64,000 nt of DNA from Macrothele yani (lineage: Eukaryota > Arthropoda > Arachnida > Araneae > Macrothelidae), in contig CM077011.1 of NCBI GenBank assembly GCA_039090855.1, positions 136,650,749-136,714,748 on the forward strand, given 5' to 3'. The notes under the pieces were generated by a model. That model was not told the DNA's origin. It saw nothing but the letters and a program-made list of their open reading frames with translations, and did not search any database. Below are positions 1 through 11,787 of this stretch, one piece after another (within the stretch, counting starts at the first letter, position 1; each line of letters begins with the position of its first letter). The position numbers and the translations under genes were made by a program.

Positions 1-99
1 GTAATCGCAGGAGCAACTTTCAAGTCGGGTGACGCGGCAGTTTTTGTGTGGCCACCATTGAAATAAGATTGTGTGAGGCAGCTGCATAATGTAGCAAAG

Positions 100-530
100 A
101 GCTGTGATACTATTTTACTGTAAATTAGGGAAAATGGCCACAGAACTAAAAAGAGTTTATGACGATGACTGATTCGTGCATAGGTGTTCAGCTGGTTTTC
201 AACATTTAAAGATGGGAGGGAGTCTCTTGAGAATGAACCCCGCACAGGACATCCACTTGCTACACGAAAAAATGAAAATGTGAAGGCTAGCGAAATTGTT
301 ACCCATGACTGGCGAATAACCACTACGCTACTTGCTGGACAGCTTGGTGCCAGTAAGAAAACGATCAGGGTAATCTCAGAAAAAGATCTGCACAAGAGGA
401 AGATTTGTTTGAGTTTGTGCCGCAGATACAGACACACGAACAGAGAGAGCACTGGGTTGCATGTTGTCAAAATTTCATCCATGTATTTGATCAAGATCGT
501 GGTTTGTTACAAAGAACTGGTGACATGGTT
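100..530 (+). pseudogene. mariner transposase relic, N-terminal part
   Basis: A broken mariner-type transposase start. Different frames together read a lead-in (GKMATELKRVYDDD), then WFSTFKDGRESLENEPRTG and a helix-turn-helix with LLAGQLGASKKTIR, and after a frame change HEQREHWVACCQNFIHVFDQD. This order matches the paired DNA-binding region and linker of mariner transposases. At least two frameshifts and an in-frame stop (after YDDD) break it, and the catalytic domain is missing: homology stops near 530 where a run of TTCCAGGAC repeats begins. It is a dead fragment. Family assignment rests on recognised motifs; the subfamily was not determined. Confidence 0.75.
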
Positions 531-2095
531 TATATGCTTTTCCAATCACAAAATTCCAGGACTTTTCCAGGACTTTTGCATTTTTTTCCAGGACATACAA
601 TCCAAATGCTCTTACTTAAAATATAATGAAACCATAGGTCTGTTCAACCTGTAACCTAAAACAAACAACTTCTTACATGCTTGGGCAAACTTAATGCAGA
701 ATGTTAAAAATGTTGTCCACTGCAACTAATCAGAAACTTAGAATCACAAATAAATACTAAAATACCTAAACTGTCACTGAAAATGTGACCAGGTTTAACA
801 TCTACTAAACTTTTGTATACTATACTACACTGATTTTGAGAAACTTTTATTTTTCTACTTTGGCTTTAGTTAAATTATTTAAGCAAATTACAGAATAAAA
901 AAAACACATAAAACTCAAAAATACATATGTATGTGGCATTACTCTTAAAATGCTTTCACATACCACACAATCAATACATAAAATACTATTTATATGATGG
1001 GTTCCATTTCAACTCGGGCAGGGTCGTACCATCATGGTCTCAGATTTCTCCAAAAAAATTAAGGGGTGTTCCTTGACTAAAATAAGGAGACCCATATTTT
1101 TTCTTTTGGCAGGAAAAAATTTTCCCTTCGAGATAGAGGGTTTCAAATCTTGCACCGTCAAACAAGCTCTATAGAAAACGGTTATTTGTTCTAACTTCAG
1201 CGAGTCATTGCAGCGGAGTTAAAACGTGTTCTTGTATTTTTTTTTACATTGTGTGTATAACATATAATAATATATGGTGCTAATATTTGCTACACATCGT
1301 ATGATTAAAATTTTAAAAAATCGTGAATTGTAATTTTGTTTAAAAATTGAATTTTTAAGGGTTTTCTTAAACAGGTTTGAATAGTTCTTTCTATATTCGT
1401 TTTCTTTTGTTAAAGACATACAAATGTGCACATTATTTGTAATTTTTTGTGTTTCTGTGAAACTACTAGTTTCCGCAGCGTTAAAAACAGCCGATTTTGA
1501 AAAATCTCTAACTTCGCCAACGATTTATTCAAAAAGTTCATTTTTTAAAATTCTGAAAATTAAATCACTGTTTTATTATCAACAGGAGAATATCCGTGTA
1601 AATTTTCACGGACCTAAAAATGCTCGTTTCCAAGTTAGACGCGTTTGAATTCGGTTTGAAAGCCTACGATTTCCCGTGTTCTAAAGGCGCCATTTTGGGA
1701 AAATCTCAGGCGCAAAGTACGTATTCTCTTACCCGAATCAAAGCGTTAGATATTCTTTGCCCGAATGAGGGAATAAGAGCATTGGATCAGCTGGCCCTGG
1801 TTGGATATGTCCACCTCACCCTTCCCCGAGTGATGACATGCCTAAAAAATGTCGGGGGAAGGGGGAGGATAACAAATAAATGAAGAAAAATTCTTGCTGC
1901 TCCACTAACAAAGTTGAGTTGCGAAAGACATCGGTTGTTTGTTTGTTTGTTTACGTATATACTTAAACATCACATATAAGAAAAAACTATGAAAGAGTAG
2001 AAAACTGTTGTGAAATAATTTTAAGAAAAAAAAAAGTGCAGGCACACATACTGTAAGTTAATTTTCGATGGCTAAACACCCTCAAGTTTTTCTGT
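531..2095. other. no gene recognised
   Basis: AT-rich sequence without a supportable gene. It starts with short TTCCAGGACTTT-type direct repeats (about 556-600) of the kind found near DNA transposon ends, and has a (GTTT)n stretch near 1937-1953. Short open frames at 1424-1648 and 1620-1883 resemble no family known to me. Confidence 0.5.
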
Positions 2096-2162
2096 GAGTA
2101 GGGTGGACATTCGATCACAGTTCGACACAGTCAAACTGTGTGATCGTATGTCCACCCTACTC
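2096..2162. repeat. hairpin, about 27-bp arms
   Basis: Left arm 2096-2122 and right arm 2134-2162 are inverted copies, starting GAGTAGGGTGGACAT and ending ATGTCCACCCTACTC. The loop is 11 nt, and there is one mismatch plus a 2-nt bulge. It does not look like a bacterial-type terminator. It is more likely the core of a small fold-back element. Confidence 0.8.
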
Positions 2163-3902
2163 ATAGAGTTGTATAACAATAAAATTTATCTGCATACACA
2201 ACAATTGAAACAGAAAACTTGCTGCAAACAACCATGATAAAAATAAAATAAGATAATTTAAAGAAAAATTAATAAAACAATAAATTATTCTTTGAATAAA
2301 GCTGATGTTGAGAATTGGCTTCCTAGTTTTTTAATTCAATTACTAATAAAAAAAATTAATTTCAATTACTTTAATGGTACAAAGAACCCGCAAAAGCAAC
2401 AAGTAAAATTCAATAAAAAAATTCTGATCAAGATTCTTTAAAGAGAATTAGTAAGAAGTATAATATTAGGCTAGCTCCAAGTTTAGAGAACAAGGTTATG
2501 AAATTTTTATCTAAAACAGTTCAAAGAGAAGATATTTTTAAAATGCAAGGTGTAGTCTATGAAGTAAAATGAAACTCATATAGCAGAGCATAAAGCTGCT
2601 ATAAAAAATTGCTCCAACAAGACGGGTTCAGATAGGCATGTTAGAGAAACTAGTCACAGCATGGATTGGAATTCCCTGAACGTCATCAGTTTCCAAAGCA
2701 ATTTTCAAAAAAGAAAGCTAAAAGAAGGAATAGAGATTAAGAAAAATCAAAATCCCATCATCGACTGCAGAGGATTTTCCCTGTCTAACATCTGGCAGGA
2801 TTTGATGAAAAATAATCGTAACCGTCAAGGTTAACCATAACCGCGATAGTGACGAGAATAAGTGACAACAAAAAGACAGCCTGAAGAAGGAGAAGAGTTT
2901 TCTCTGAAAATTTGCAATTAAAATTGAAAAAATTCCTAGTAAAAAATTCCCATAATAGTAGTTTTTGATTAGTAATTGAATAAATAATTGTTAGAACATT
3001 ACAGATTCCAATGAAAATAAAATAAACACATTACAACGAATGTGCAGCAATATGTGTGAAATGGACCTTTATTGCAAAATAATAAAATATTGGTATATGT
3101 GCTTCATAAAAATACATGACTAATTAAGGAAAGTTTTTATATCCAAAAAAAAAAAAAAGACATTTCCATCAATGAATCTTCAAAAATCAATAACATTTTC
3201 ATAACTTAATTGAAACATAGTAGATTTACAAAATACATAAGGAAAACATTTTAATTTAATAACAGGCAACTAACTGCAAGAAGAACCTGGCAATAAAATT
3301 TTTAAAATTCTTTCTGCGTAAATGAAGCTTTTGGTACAGTTCCTATACACTGAGAACAGGCCTTGATAAAATCTAGAGTCCAGAAATGTCTGTAAAAACA
3401 AAAGAACTCAGAAAATGTGAAAAATAAGTGAAAGTTCAAGTTAAAATAGAATTCATCTCAGTAAAGCCATGCATGAGTGTTTTAATTGCTGAAAATAACT
3501 TTTTTAATTTGTTTTTTATAATCTACAAGCAACAACTATCTGCAAAATCTCCTAATAATTTATAAAGTATCCGAGTACAGTGTACGCCCACATTCTACTA
3601 CTCGCCAAATTTGGCTCCTGCAGTCTTTTCCCTCTTCCCAAAGGTGAAGCAAAGAATATCTAACTGATAAGAAGGTAAGGCTCAGCGAGACGTAACTAGC
3701 GCCACTATATTATGCGGCAAAGAATTACTACACAGAAGCCAACATTACAGGCTGATGCCGCAGGATGCCGAGCAGACTGAGTTAGACTGAGCATGCGTGT
3801 TTGTGTTCAAAGAATATAAACGCTTGTTTGTGTTGGCGTTTTGTTCAAAGGTTTTGTTGTTCTCATCTAGATCTGCGTTTATATTACAGCCATGAAATAC
3901 AC
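2163..3902. other. no gene recognised
   Basis: Very AT-rich, with many short A and T runs and no open frame with recognisable protein features on either strand. I see no clear transposon ends. Confidence 0.5.
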
Positions 3903-3943
3903 CCACTCCATTCCGATGAATAACAATTCATGGAATGGAGTGG
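3903..3943. repeat. hairpin, 18-bp arms with one bulge
   Basis: CCACTCCATTCC at 3903-3914 pairs with GGAATGGAGTGG at 3932-3943, and ATGAAT at 3916-3921 pairs with ATTCAT at 3926-3931. The loop is AACA and one G is bulged. Confidence 0.75.
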
Positions 3944-4179
3944 ATGAATAACAAGAACAAATTTGAAACCGTTTGAAACTAATATCCTGGAAAACCATTT
4001 AAATAACGTTTGCTGAAAAAAAAAGCTATCGTTACGTTGAAAAAATTAATTTATCAATTATATGAAACTGACTTTTATGAAAAATACCTCGTAATATTGT
4101 AAAATGAAAGAGGGAAGCATTCGATTACACATTGCATACCAAAGAGACAGCTTTAAGGATGCACTCGAATGTGAGGAAT

Positions 4180-4332
4180 TAGTCCGGTCGGTAGAGAGCT
4201 CAGCTATCACGCCAGCGGCCCAGGTTCGAACCTACTCAGATACGAACGAATGTTTTTCAGATCTGTTGAGAAAATTTCCCCAGCGCAGTGCGTTTAATTT
4301 ACAAACTTCGGAAGGGTAGAAAAAAAAAATTG
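4180..4332 (+). repeat. candidate tRNA-derived SINE
   Basis: A tRNA-like head with an A-box-like stretch (GTCGGTAGAGAGCTC) is followed about 30 nt later by a B-box-like GGTTCGAACC. An unrelated body and an A-run (about 4319-4330) follow. This is the layout of a tRNA-derived SINE transcribed by RNA polymerase III. The acceptor stem does not pair well enough for a functional tRNA. No second copy was found here and no clear target duplication was seen. It differs from the SINE family near 48-58 kb. Confidence 0.45.
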
Positions 4333-4946
4333 TAGCTTTGGGAAACTGCGGTTGTCTTTGCTTTTTTTTTTTTTTTTCTTTTTTATTATTATGGCTACTA
4401 CTGGGAAATTGGCGGACAGTGCTGGCCCAGCAAGACTGTTTTTGCTGGGTACCTAATGTTTACGTTTTGTGGGAACCCATTCCTTTGTTTTGCTACTGAA
4501 AATTCCATGCAAACAATTTTTAATATGAAGTACCACGAATCCCATGGAAATTCGAAACCAGCCTCAGCATTTTTGACATTTAAGGTATATTGTAAATGTG
4601 AAATTCATGCCAAGCAACCTGGTATTACTACGGTGCTTAAAGTGAGAATAAAACTGCTAAAATTTTCTTAAAATAATATTAATTGCTAATGTATATATTT
4701 GTTTCACCAAAAGAAGGGACAGGAGGGACACTCAGAAAAGAACAAAAAGAAAATGCTTTAGTAGACCCAATGAGACCGAAGGAAACAGTCGCAGATCAAA
4801 GCTTAGCTTCCTTTCCGTGAAATAGGCTTTCCGTCCCGTGTCTCCCTACGCTTTTTGCGCCTGAATGTTAACTTTCCCGCAGAGCATCTGCGGCCGCATT
4901 ACATGGTGGCGCTGCTGTCGCCTGTTTTACATTATCTCTACGAGAG
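4333..4946. other. no gene recognised
   Basis: Contains a long T-run (about 4362-4385) and short open frames without family resemblance. Confidence 0.45.
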
Positions 4947-4976
4947 TTGAGCTTCTTCACGCGAAGCGTTTATATT

Positions 4977-5157
4977 CTTTGGGTGAAGTGTGCCTTGAAA
5001 GGGAAGCACTTCAGAGACATTGAGGACATCCAACAAGGTGTGGCCAACAGACAGAAGGAGGTTCTGGTTCAGGACTTTCACTATACCTTCGAACAATTAC
5101 ATGAAAGATCTCACCATTATGTGGAGTTGGAGGGAGATTATTTTGAATCTATGTAAG
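4977..5157 (+). pseudogene. mariner transposase relic, C-terminal end
   Basis: The frame reads LWVKCALKGKHFRDIEDIQQ and later LHERSHHYVELEGDYFES. This matches the end of mariner transposases, where the last helix and the conserved YFE motif lie. The catalytic domain upstream is absent and no terminal repeats were found, so this is a decayed tail. It need not belong to the same copy as the relic at 100-530. Confidence 0.7.
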
Positions 5158-5439
5158 TGACAATTCAAAATATAGTTTGTTGTTTTGATATAATTTTTTG
5201 TCTCATTACTTAATTGGCATACTGTGTAGATATAACATATAAATATATAATGGCTTAGTAGTTAGAAAAGCAGTGTCTATTTATTTTCCAGCATATAATT
5301 AAATGCATTATATAATCTAAAAATGCTTAACATTTGGTAATAATTGATGACATGGCTACTCTTAGACTTAATGAACTACAAATATCTCAAAATAATGGGG
5401 CTTTTTGCTAAGGAATAAAAGGATATTTATAAGTCACAT

Positions 5440-5598
5440 TTTTGGGCAGCACCAATACTCTTCTTCAGGACTACAGCTATAGTTGGTGTTGCCACTGATG
5501 AGATAAATTCCAACCTTTCAGGTCATTTATTGTTGTACTTCTATGTCTCCAGTCTTTCTGATAATTTTCTTTTGGAAAAGTACTGTTCATGTGCCAAT

Positions 5599-5650
<52 letters not shown>

Positions 5651-5945
5651 AGTCTGGTTTTAAGCTGTCTGCCCGTTTCTGTCACACAGCTGAGACCACA
5701 CCTTCCAGTAAAAAGAAGTTTTCTTCTTCATATTTTAATTTCGGAAGGTAGTTCTTAATTTCATTTTGTAATCCTGGAGCCAGTCTGACTAGAAACTTTT
5801 TACTAATCCTCTGAAATTTTTCAAACAGTCCTTTATGGCAAGTAATTTTTGTAATTAACTTCTCATTCTTTTCTTTCATACAAAGGATTTTTGTGACCAG
5901 TAGAGAAGGGTAATTATTTTCTTTCAAAACTTTTTTTAATTCCAT
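5440..5945 (-). pseudogene. possible Penelope-like element relic
   Basis: A minus-strand frame (5945-5682) starts MELKKVLKENNYPSLLV and later has KKFLVRLAPGLQNEIKNYL. Its spacing resembles the stretch after the reverse transcriptase core of Penelope-like elements (a long-helix segment with an N-Y-P motif, then a hydrophobic P-G-L segment). The flank at 5450-5485 carries CTTCTTCAGGAC, a motif often seen near Penelope-like ends. No GIY-YIG domain follows, because the (CT)n tract interrupts. The assignment is tentative; a clear Penelope-like endonuclease lies near 44.4 kb. Confidence 0.3.
5601..5647. repeat. (CT)n microsatellite
   Basis: About 23 uninterrupted CT units. They produce artificial Ser-Leu reading frames on the plus strand that are not genes. 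Confidence 0.95.
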
Positions 5946-6351
5946 CTTTTGAGCATTTTTTAAAATTCTGATTCATCAGCTTACAAAGTGGCTGGCAAGA
6001 CATGCTACATACATTAATTCAAACCAACAGTGCGCAGGAAGTCGGTTTGCGATGTGACACTTCCATCAAGCCCCAGATGTCAGTCTTTGAGCCCTAACTT
6101 TAGTAAGCGAAAAAAGCCTTTCCCTTTTTTGAAGGGTGAATATATAAATAGATCATCAACACTCACTTTTAGGGGAGCACTGTTTTTTCCCATGTGTTAG
6201 GTAAAAAGAAATTGTGTTTGCTAAATAATATATTATTAGTTATTGGAAAGGCAATTTTTCAAGCCCGGTGCCTAAAGCAACTTTTACTATTGGCCACTTT
6301 GTCATACCGAGTCACCATGTGACGAATGGCAATCACTAATTTTTATCTTCA
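5946..6351. other. no gene recognised
   Basis: No open frame or terminal repeat recognised on either strand. Confidence 0.4.
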
Positions 6352-6517
6352 TTAACAAATAAAGTTAAATAGATCATGCTAGTTGGAAGCTTTCAACCTC
6401 ATGTCTTCATCATGCTAATGAAGGACTAAGATTGCTTCCAGACTCTTAAGTTTGAATTTGTGTTGTTATTTTTGTTGCCAGAATCTAAAATCAATTTCCA
6501 GATCATCGGGATGTAGA
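6352..6517. repeat. left arm of a split fold-back repeat
   Basis: This stretch is an inverted copy, with small gaps, of 10510-10718. Shared blocks include TTTGAATTTGTGTTGTTATT and AGATCATGCTAG. Removing the hAT at 6518-10411 joins this arm to 10412, giving one long palindrome. The text near 6378-6412 (GCTTTCAACC, GTCTTCATCA) resembles Penelope-like terminal sequence, which may be its origin. Confidence 0.7.
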
Positions 6518-6894
6518 CAGAGATGTGAACCCTAGAAACTCCATATCAGGAGTGTTAAGGTAAATTTCAGGAGTTTTGAACATAACTTCAGAAGTATTAA
6601 TGTGCCTGATATTTTATGCATTATTTACAAAAGTATGAAATAATTTTTAAAAATAATTACAACTAAATAAAAATACAGCAATGTATGTTTAATTTAACAT
6701 ATAAATTATTTGAAATTAGTAAATATAAAATTTCAATATTTAACATACCTCATAAACAGGTCAGCATTTTTTTCAGTTAAATATTCCTGCCAATAAATTT
6801 CAATCTTGAAAATACAGTTCACAAACATATTCCTGGCACATAAAAGTTTTTATATTGTATTGCAATTAACTCACTTTGCAGAAAAATCAAGCAG

Positions 6895-9086
6895 CTAGTG
6901 AGAAAAGAAATGAACTTGTGTTGTTAATAAATTTGAGTCCTTCGCAAGGGAAGCAGAAGTAGCTGATCGTAGCTCCCTGATCATATCTTTTGAAAAATCT
7001 TGTTTATAACACAGTTCTGCAGAAATCATTCTAGTTTTTTCCACCAGCAAATCTGACAGAACCTTGTCCGAAAGATTTGGATGAAAGTCAGTCCTGTTCT
7101 TTCTCACAATGCTGAATATGTGTTCACTTTCTGCATTACTGTGAGGTATTACTAGAACTAAAAACATTATCTTTGCAAGAAAGTCATATTTAGCAACTTC
7201 GCTGCCATCTTTCATGTGGCGTATTCAAGTGCCACACTGTGTCAATTCGATCACATTTCAAAGTGTCTTCAAATATATCAACTTGGTATCGCAGAAACTG
7301 AAGCTCAATTTTATCAACATCACTTGCAGATATAAATTGTGGGAAACTTTTGTGTATAAAATACTCAATGTATTCAAATGTTACTTCAGATCTCAAAGAT
7401 ACATCAGCCACCTCAGCATATTTCAAAACAGGATCTTCAAGGGTAAATTTTTTCACTATGTAATCAATGACACTTATGAAAAACTTAACAGGAGAATAAA
7501 ATTGGCTTACATCATCTTCATTTATTTTCTCCTCCTTTAGTAATTTCCTGATACATTGTTTTGTCTCAATACCTATTATTATGACATTCTTGCGATGATT
7601 TCTCACATCACGATAGTTTAGCCCTGCTATTTCTTTGGAAGCAGCAACCGATTCAGGGAAATCTAACGTATAATTCAGTACGTAAAATTTGCAATTCTAT
7701 TCGTAATCTGTGTATTAGTGGTTTTTCAGATTGCAGAATTTTGTTCACATTGTCAAATAAAGGCAATGAGTTAACTTCAGAAACAAATAACAGTTGAGCT
7801 GTAGATTCTTCAAACATAGCACAAATTCAACTTAACCTACTATCTCCCAGCTTTAAGCACCCCTTTTGTTTACTTGACGATGCCTTTGCCCGTTCACTAT
7901 TTTTTGGGTTCTGAGAAATGTGTGCTTTGCTAATAATTTCTGAGGCCTTCACTATTTTATGAGAGGGGAGAACATGCTTATCTTTGCAATTAACCATTCC
8001 TTGAAGTTGACCTTTATCCAATTTTTGCTTTTTGGCTAGCAGATCAATTAAGGGTACAACTTTTGACATGCTGACATCAGTTTCCTTAGACACTGTTTTA
8101 ACAATGTTCTTTTTCTTAAGTTCAGGCTGAAGCAAGTAGTTTTCATTTCGAAAAAAGCTACGAGAACTGGCCACTGTTCCAAAAGATTCACCACACAATT
8201 ATTTAATGATAACACCTTGTAGTACAGTATTTTATAATTTTTTCTTTTAATTTTAACACAAGAAATCTCTTGAAACTGTTTGAGTTCTTTTTGACTTTTG
8301 AAGCTTTTATTCAAATAAAAATAAATATCTATTAAGAACTCATCTATGGCAACTGGTAGTTTGGTGCATGCTCTTTCTGCAGCAATATGGACAAGACGAC
8401 ATGGACAACCTTGCACAAATACATTTTCCTGTTGCTGAAGAAAGTGTTTGCTAACTCCTTTGCATACACCAACTATTACAGATGCATTATCACTCCCAAA
8501 TGCAACACACTTGCTCCATAGAATATTTTGTGCTGCAAATTCATCATCCAGATTCCAGAAGCTTAAAATTAATGCACCTGTGGATCTCTCAGCATTTGAA
8601 GCAATACACAGTAATGTTGAAAACCCTTTTCCAAATGCAGTGCCAAAATATCTAACAATGGGGTACAATTGTAATGTTCCCGTATCATTACTGCCATCTG
8701 TTCAAACAGCATATGGACCATTTTGCATAAAAAAAAGGCTACTTTCTGAGATGTTGCACAAGCTAAAGTTGATACCATAGCTGTTGTCTCGGTGTGGCCA
8801 GCACTGTACTTTCACGTAATTTTAGAGTCCGGGAACATACGATGAAATAATGGCCTCGCATGGTCATTACACGCTATTGGAATGCTATGCTCAATAAGGA
8901 AATTAGCAAAGTGTTTTGGCCTTCATTATGAACTGTACTTAAGTTTTCAAATCCAGCAGCAAGTTTCTGATGCTTCAGCCCAGCAGTATGTTGACAACAA
9001 TCATCACGACCACCATGCGCTACTGAAAAATCACTACTACAAACAATACACAGCGCACTACTGGCTGTTTTTGGTTTTTTTTTCAA
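6895..9086 (-). pseudogene. hAT transposase, broken
   Basis: Minus-strand fragments in order: a zinc-finger-like start (9086-8874, CIVCSSDFSVAHGG then a His pair); a linker with MVSTLACATSQKV (8778-); the catalytic core (8668-8048) with AFGSDNASVIVGVCKG, FVQGCPCRLVHIAA and LLEQWPVLVAFF; a middle part (7606-7190); and the dimerisation tail (7215-6895) with IPHSNAESEHIFSIVRKNR. The order and motifs are those of hAT transposases that cut and rejoin DNA. At least four frameshifts or stops separate the pieces. The zinc-finger motif closely resembles that at 18843-19000, which supports one family. Confidence 0.85.
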
Positions 9087-9208
9087 ACATGGCCATTTGC
9101 ACTATATTCCAGTAAAACTTCTGATTTCTCATTCCCTTTCTTTTAGAAATTAAGCCAGCCATCATTATTATAAGCAGAGAGCACGAATTACGAAAAGCTA
9201 CTTCTCAG

Positions 9209-10050
9209 CAGGGATGCAGAAAATTTCCAGGGCCTAATATTTCCCCAGAACGCAATTTTTTTTCAGTCCGAAATTTCCCCCAAAACTGTAGCGGACTTTC
9301 ATACAAGTTTAAGCGAGTATTAGATCTATATGTTGATGATTAAGAACTAATCCTTAAAAAGCCTACTATTACTTAAAATTTTGAAAAAAAAAAAAACTAT
9401 TTATTTATTTTAGATTCAAAATTTCTGAAACATTTTTGGGTATAGGTGAAAACAGTGGTGGGGCAGAGAGGCTGAAAAATAAACAGCTAAAAAAAATTCT
9501 GCAATTAACTATAATTTATTTCATTCTAGAATTTCAGGCGTATAATTGTGCCAGATAATTTTACTGAATGAAATTTAAATTAGACTTAAATCCTTTGAAA
9601 AATGCATGGGTCATTCACTTTAAAATGTGCGGAACCCCTAATAATTTTTCAGATCGGCGCCTACGACACATAAGCTGCGTAGTTTCGGAAAAATGTTATT
9701 AGCATGACTAGTGGTTGCGCAGTACTTATTACTCATGCCACGCTGTCTACGCCTTGGCATTAGTAAAGTCGTTTGGGCTCGGTGAATCATATGCCAGCGG
9801 CAGTCTGCAGTACGTCACTGTGCTCATAACCTCTTGTATTTATAACGACATGACATTTTTCAAAATGATTACCTGATTACTGTGCAGTAAAATACTCTTA
9901 TCTTTCGCGTTTATACTCGTTGTTAATAAGTCAATTTTTCGTTTCATTATTACTACTATTGTTATTTAACCCGCGGGCAAAAATTTCCCCACAGCTGCCT
10001 TAATTTCCCCCGAACCTCATTCGCGAGTTCGGACAAATTCTGCACCCCTG
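9209..10050. mobile_element. non-autonomous hAT nested in the larger hAT
   Basis: Ends are CAGGGATGCAGAA on the left and TTCTGCACCCCTG on the right. The flanks CTTCTCAG (9201-9208) and CTTCTTAG (10051-10058) match at 7 of 8 bases, a typical hAT 8-bp duplication. Poly-C motifs such as ATTTCCCC recur near both ends. No transposase frame is present in 842 bp, so movement would need a helper. It must be younger than the hAT that contains it. Confidence 0.88.
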
Positions 10051-10411
10051 CTTCTTAGTTGAGTTGCCTTACCGCAGCACACATGCAGGGCTGCGGTTCC
10101 ACCCCAAGCAGATCCATCCTTTACTAAAGGGATGGATCTAGCACCTAAGCGTGGCTTTCATGACGCCTGCCGTCAAAAATAAAAACTGAGACTATGCCGC
10201 AACTTCAACGATAAGCACAATTCATACAATTACATAGAAAAACACACACACACACACAAACACAAGCGTTTATCTAAAAAAATAAAATACAAAAACAGAA
10301 AAAAATAAATAAAAAAAACCAACATTTTTTTTTTATTGCTGATCTGTACTTCTGTATGTTCATAGAAATACTAGACAGACTTCGGAATTTTATGAGAGGT
10401 TGGCATCTCTG

Positions 10412-10718
10412 TGTAGAGTGGACATTCCAAATTGCAAGTCTTTGGGCCAACTTACAAACTTCTTTGAAATTGCGACCCAAAGACTTGCAATTCAGAATCA
10501 CCACTCTACATCCTAATGATCTGGAGATCAATTGTAGATTCCGGCAACAAAAATAACAACACAAATTCAAACTCAGAATCTGGAAACAACCTTAGTCCTC
10601 CATTGGTGTGATGAAGACCTAAGACGAGGTACAAAGCTCCCAACTTATGAACTTCTTTGAAAATGTTCTAATCTCTTAATGTAACTAGCATGATCTACTT
10701 ACCTTTATTTGTTATTTC
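10412..10718. repeat. centre and right arm of the split fold-back repeat
   Basis: It starts with a hairpin (arms 10413-10446 and 10476-10509), then continues as the inverted partner of 6352-6517. The hAT at 6518-10411 went in at the base of the central hairpin, duplicating TGTAGA. Confidence 0.7.
10413..10509. repeat. hairpin, 34-bp arms
   Basis: GTAGAGTGG...GCAAGTCTTTGGG pairs with CCCAAAGACTTGC...CCACTCTAC across a 29-nt loop, with only a few mismatches. Confidence 0.85.
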
Positions 10719-11787
10719 TCGTTACATGTTTTTTGCCCATCATCGTCATTTATATTCATTACAGGATGATTTCAAATGTGAATAATTTGAATGAAATTTG
10801 CTGGTCAGCTGTTGTCAGTAAAGACTGTGGCACAGTTTAGTACAGATTTTTTGTAATATAAGTAAACACCTGTAGATAATTACAAAAAATTTAACAACAC
10901 AATGCAATGTTATGCAGAATTTGTAAAAACAACTAGGAAACTGAAATTGTTTCCTCAAAAACTGCTCCTCAGATGATCTGTCAACTACAAACAAAGATGA
11001 TGGAAAAGATGAACACTATTATTCAATGTTAAAAAGTAAATTTTTTTTCCTCTTATAGCAGTGTGGCAATTTTATGAGAAAAAATATACAAATCAAACAA
11101 ATTTATGACTACTTTTTTGAAGTACAAAATTCTACACTTTTAAGGATAATTACACAGTAAAAACAAATACAACTTTTTAACACTAGTGATTTTGATAAAA
11201 AGAAAATGTTATTTTTGACAAAAAAAACACGAGTCCTTCACAAGAAAGTTCTCTCTGTGATAAAACTTTTCATATGTTGTCTCCAGGTCTCTGTGTATGG
11301 CATAAGGAGGAAACTCATCGATAACTTTAAAATAAATACATAAAAACTTTACTCTATTCTCGGGGCAAATTTAACCTGTCACTGGAAGGAATGCTACAAA
11401 GTGTATACTTCCACTGCATAAAATAGTTCCGGTCTAAAAGCACGTACTCCAGCTTCATCTGGCACTTAAAAAGGACACAGATGTTCAATACGTTGTGTGT
11501 GTGTGTGCATTTAAAAAATTCAGATCTCAGTTTCAGCTGCATTTCTAAGAAATACAGATATTCGTGTTTTGGTGACGTCACTGATGGTTTTCTGTCACAG
11601 CATTTTTGTTTGGGTCAGAGTTAAGCTGTCAACCCAGGGGATATTTATTGCTGTGGTGGGTGAGGGGTCATTAGCGGAAGGATGCGGGCGAGAAAAGTGT
11701 TTCCGAGGGCATTTCGCGTTTCTCCCTCTGGTTTCTCTTTCTTGATTGTTGTTTTAAAACACTCTTCTGTCTTTTTGGTTTTTTCCA
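10719..11787. other. no gene recognised
   Basis: AT-rich with a short (GT)n near 11490-11506. The 5' flank and terminal repeat of the transposase gene that follows should lie here, but no convincing inverted repeat was found. Confidence 0.4.

Larger units (their letters stand above)
6518..10411 (-). mobile_element. hAT transposon with 6-bp target duplication (TGTAGA)
   Basis: Terminal inverted repeats start CAGAGATG on the left and end CATCTCTG on the right, with a second matching block AACC. TGTAGA lies directly outside both ends (6512-6517 and 10412-10417), so this is a 6-bp duplication rather than the usual 8 bp; hAT subgroups with 6-bp duplications are known. Near the left end CAGGAGT/CAGAAGT motifs recur, a likely subterminal binding array. 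The element encodes a decayed transposase on the minus strand and carries a second hAT at 9209-10050. A relative with the same ends lies at 18516-20329. Confidence 0.88.

Noticed and set aside
1620..1883. 87-codon plus-strand frame
   Set aside because: No family resemblance, no splice context and ordinary length for chance in this composition.
5530..5758. Plus-strand frames rich in Leu-Ser
   Set aside because: They are translations of the (CT)n microsatellite.
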